Both the position numbers and the translations under genes were made by a program. Shown here one piece after another: positions 5,180 through 6,911 of a DNA stretch of 6,911 nucleotides. Source of the DNA: an uncultured Eubacteriales bacterium (GTDB taxonomy: Bacteria; Bacillota; Clostridia; Oscillospirales; Oscillospiraceae); the NCBI GenBank assembly GCA_902461475.1, contig CABPXX010000066.1:1-6911 (forward strand), written 5' to 3'. The notes under the pieces were generated by a model. It did no database searches. It saw only the letters and a program-made list of their open reading frames with translations, and was not told where the DNA came from. Within the stretch, counting starts at the first letter, position 1, and each line of letters opens with the position of its first letter.

Positions 5180-5949
5180 TTATAGATAGCGGTGCAAGGT
5201 GAGGATGACCCGCCCTTTTCGGGACTGGCCTCCTACCTGAGCTAACACACATTTTCCCAAGCCACGGCAGGTGAGCACGTCTCCCTCCTCCACCAGGCGG
5301 TCGGTTTTCAGGCACTCCAGGTGGTTCACCGACACCCGCCCGGTGGTGATGAGCTGGGACGCCTTGGACCGGGACAGGGAGAACCCGGAGGCCACCACGG
5401 CGTCCAGCCGCAGGGTGGCCACGGTGTCGTGGATCTCCTTCACAGTCTGGGGGGCGGGGGAGAGCTGGGACAGGGGGCTCTCCTGGAGCTTCAGGGGGTA
5501 TCGCCCCGCCTGGCTGAACTGGGAGAGCACAATGGGCAGGGCTTCCCGCAGGCACACGATCTGGGCCTCATGGTCCCCCATGAGGATGTCCCCCAGTTTC
5601 TCCCGGGTGATGCCGATGCCCATCAGGCCGCCCAGAATGTCCCGGTGGGTGAGATCGGCCTGGCGGCCAGCTCCTCCTCGGCCACGTAGTCCTCTGCCTC
5701 CTGCCAGTCGGGGAGAAAGATGCACACGGTGCGCTCGGCGTCCTCGTAGCCCCCGCAGAACAGGTGTTTGGGGTGGCCGCAGGCGTCCAGCAGCAGCTCC
5801 ACGCTGGCCCGCAGGGCGGGGGAGAGAAACTGGGTGGCGCAGGGGATGGACCGGGTGTCGGCCCGCTGCATCTGGTCCAGGACCCGGGCCAGCTGGGTGC
5901 GCTGCTCCCCGTCCTTGGCGAATTTGTTTAATAGTTCGGTCTTATTCAT
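5180..5949 (-). pseudogene. ylmH: YlmH-family S4-domain RNA-binding protein, interrupted by a frameshift
   Basis: Two overlapping frames together make one YlmH protein of about 257 residues, the usual family length. The first (ATG at 5949) gives residues 1-96, including 'HLFCGGYEDAERTVCIFLPDW', then runs off into unrelated sequence and stops at 5623. The second carries 'ADLTHRDILGGLMGIGITREKLGDILMG' and the C-terminal S4 domain (about 5413-5261: 'LRLDAVVASGFSLSRSKASQLI' and 'RVSVNHLECLKTDR'). The switch lies near 5660-5672, around ctggccgccagg; one base appears lost (-1), and no classic slippery heptamer is seen. Family members bind RNA via S4, and in Bacillus YlmH is linked to the division gene cluster and to rescue of stalled large ribosomal subunits. 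The start codon overlaps the upstream ABC gene stop (ATGA), suggesting translational coupling. The break is either real inactivation or a base-calling deletion. Confidence 0.82.
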
Positions 5950-6911
5950 ACGGATACACTCTTCTGGGCGTTGTACAGCTGGGCGTACTCCCCGCCGCTC
6001 TGGAGCAGATCCTGGTGGGTGCCCTCCTCCACGATGCGGTTGTTGTCCACCACAATGATGCGGTGGGCATTGCGGATGGTGGACAGGCGGTGGGCGATGA
6101 TGAGGGTGGTGCGGCCCTTGGCCAGCTCGTCAAAAGCGCTTTGGATGCGGGCCTCGGTCACCGAGTCCAGAGCAGAGGTGGCCTCATCCAGAATGAGGAT
6201 GGGGGGATTTTTGAGGAAAATCCGGGCAATGGACACCCGCTGCTTCTGGCCGCCGGAGAGCATCACACCCCGCTCCCCCACGTAGGTCTGGAAGCCGTCG
6301 GGCATGGCCATGATATCCGCCCGCTTTGCCGCCTCCATGATCTCCTCCTGGGTGGCGTCGGGCTTGCCGTAGCGGATGTTGTCGTAGATGGTGCCGGCAA
6401 AGAGGAACACGTCCTGCTGGACGATGCCGATGTTCTGGCGCAGGGACTGCTGGGTGAGGTGGCGCACGTCGGTGCCGTCCACCAGAATGCGGCCCCCGGT
6501 GACGTCATAGAAGCGAGGGATGAGCTGGCACAGGGTGGACTTACCGCCCCCGGAGGGGCCCACCACCGCCACTGTCTCTCCCTGGGGGATGTGGATGGAC
6601 ACGCGGTCCAGCACGGTCTCCCCGTCCTCGTAGGAGAAGGACACATTGTCCACCAGGATGTCGCCACGGGCGGTATCCATGTCCACAGCGTCGGGGGCGT
6701 CCTGCACCGCAGGCTCCACCCGCATCAGCTCCACAAACCGCTTGAAGCCCGCCATGCCGTTGAGGAACTGCTCCACAAAGGCGGCCAGCTTGCGCACGGG
6801 GGTGAGGAAGGTGGAGATATACAAAGCGAAGGTGACCAGGTCAATGTAGTTCATTTCACCCTGGAGGATGAACCAGCCGCCAGCGGTAATGGTGAGCACG
6901 TTCATGGCGGG
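5946..6911 (-). CDS. ABC exporter, fused permease/ATPase type, C-terminal part (N-terminus outside window)
   Basis: The frame is open to the window edge, and 321 residues are visible. Numbering from the internal Met at 6905 (not the true start), residues 1-60 are the end of the transmembrane domain (hydrophobic ~1-15 and ~22-34, then the coupling helix 'TPVRKLAAFVEQF'). The nucleotide-binding domain follows: Walker A GPSGGGKST at 116-124, Q-loop VQQD near 162-165, ABC signature LSGGQKQR at 216-223, Walker B ILILD plus catalytic Glu at 236-241, D-loop SALD, and H-loop His272 in 'IIAHRLST'. All catalytic residues are intact. This is the MsbA/LmrA-like (type IV exporter) half-transporter form, which works as a homodimer or with a paralogous partner. 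The substrate is unknown. It is the first visible gene of a minus-strand operon and overlaps ylmH by 4 bases. Confidence 0.94.
   Translation of the reverse strand, partial: PAMNVLTITAGGWFILQGEMNYIDLVTFALYISTFLTPVRKLAAFVEQFLNGMAGFKRFVELMRVEPAVQDAPDAVDMDTARGDILVDNVSFSYEDGETVLDRVSIHIPQGETVAVVGPSGGGKSTLCQLIPRFYDVTGGRILVDGTDVRHLTQQSLRQNIGIVQQDVFLFAGTIYDNIRYGKPDATQEEIMEAAKRADIMAMPDGFQTYVGERGVMLSGGQKQRVSIARIFLKNPPILILDEATSALDSVTEARIQSAFDELAKGRTTLIIAHRLSTIRNAHRIIVVDNNRIVEEGTHQDLLQSGGEYAQLYNAQKSVSV

Overview
The window looks like chromosomal DNA from a GC-rich Firmicute of the gut Oscillospiraceae type. This is an inference from three things: GC-rich codon use combined with strong AGGAGG-type ribosome binding sites and low-GC promoters, the YlmH and YnzC/UPF0291 families (typical of Firmicutes), and the general look of the proteins. 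No RNA genes, CRISPR arrays or recognisable transposases were seen.

Layout. (1) 2-685, plus strand: the 3' end of a repeat-rich surface-type protein with FIVAR-like helical repeats. The last repeat is cut short. (2) 719-1893, plus strand: a compact regulated module made of a perfect-consensus sigma-A promoter, a TetR-family regulator, an intrinsic terminator, and a small four-helix membrane protein whose frame runs through a second terminator. The same 13-bp palindrome, TGAAC-N3-GTTCA, lies at the tetR start site and just upstream of the membrane-protein gene, so it is probably the operator of this regulator. (3) 4406-1857, minus strand: a cysteine desulfurase (NifS/IscS family) followed 24 bases later by a MATE-family multidrug/cation antiporter, probably one transcript. 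(4) 4542-4950, plus strand: a strong promoter, a roughly 105-base structured leader, and a 71-residue cold-shock protein ending at a long bidirectional terminator. (5) 6911-4949, minus strand: the C-terminal half of an ABC exporter, then ylmH (S4-domain RNA-binding protein, split by a frameshift) overlapping it by 4 bases, then a UPF0291/YnzC-like small protein, converging on the cold-shock terminator.

The points most worth checking are the shared TetR operator pair, the half-terminator repeat flanking the tetR module (which suggests the module was inserted into an older terminator), and frame disruption at the ends or middles of three genes. The last could be real decay or base-calling error. 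Apart from these the genes are ordinary housekeeping or transport families, and I see no convincing evidence of a wholly new system.
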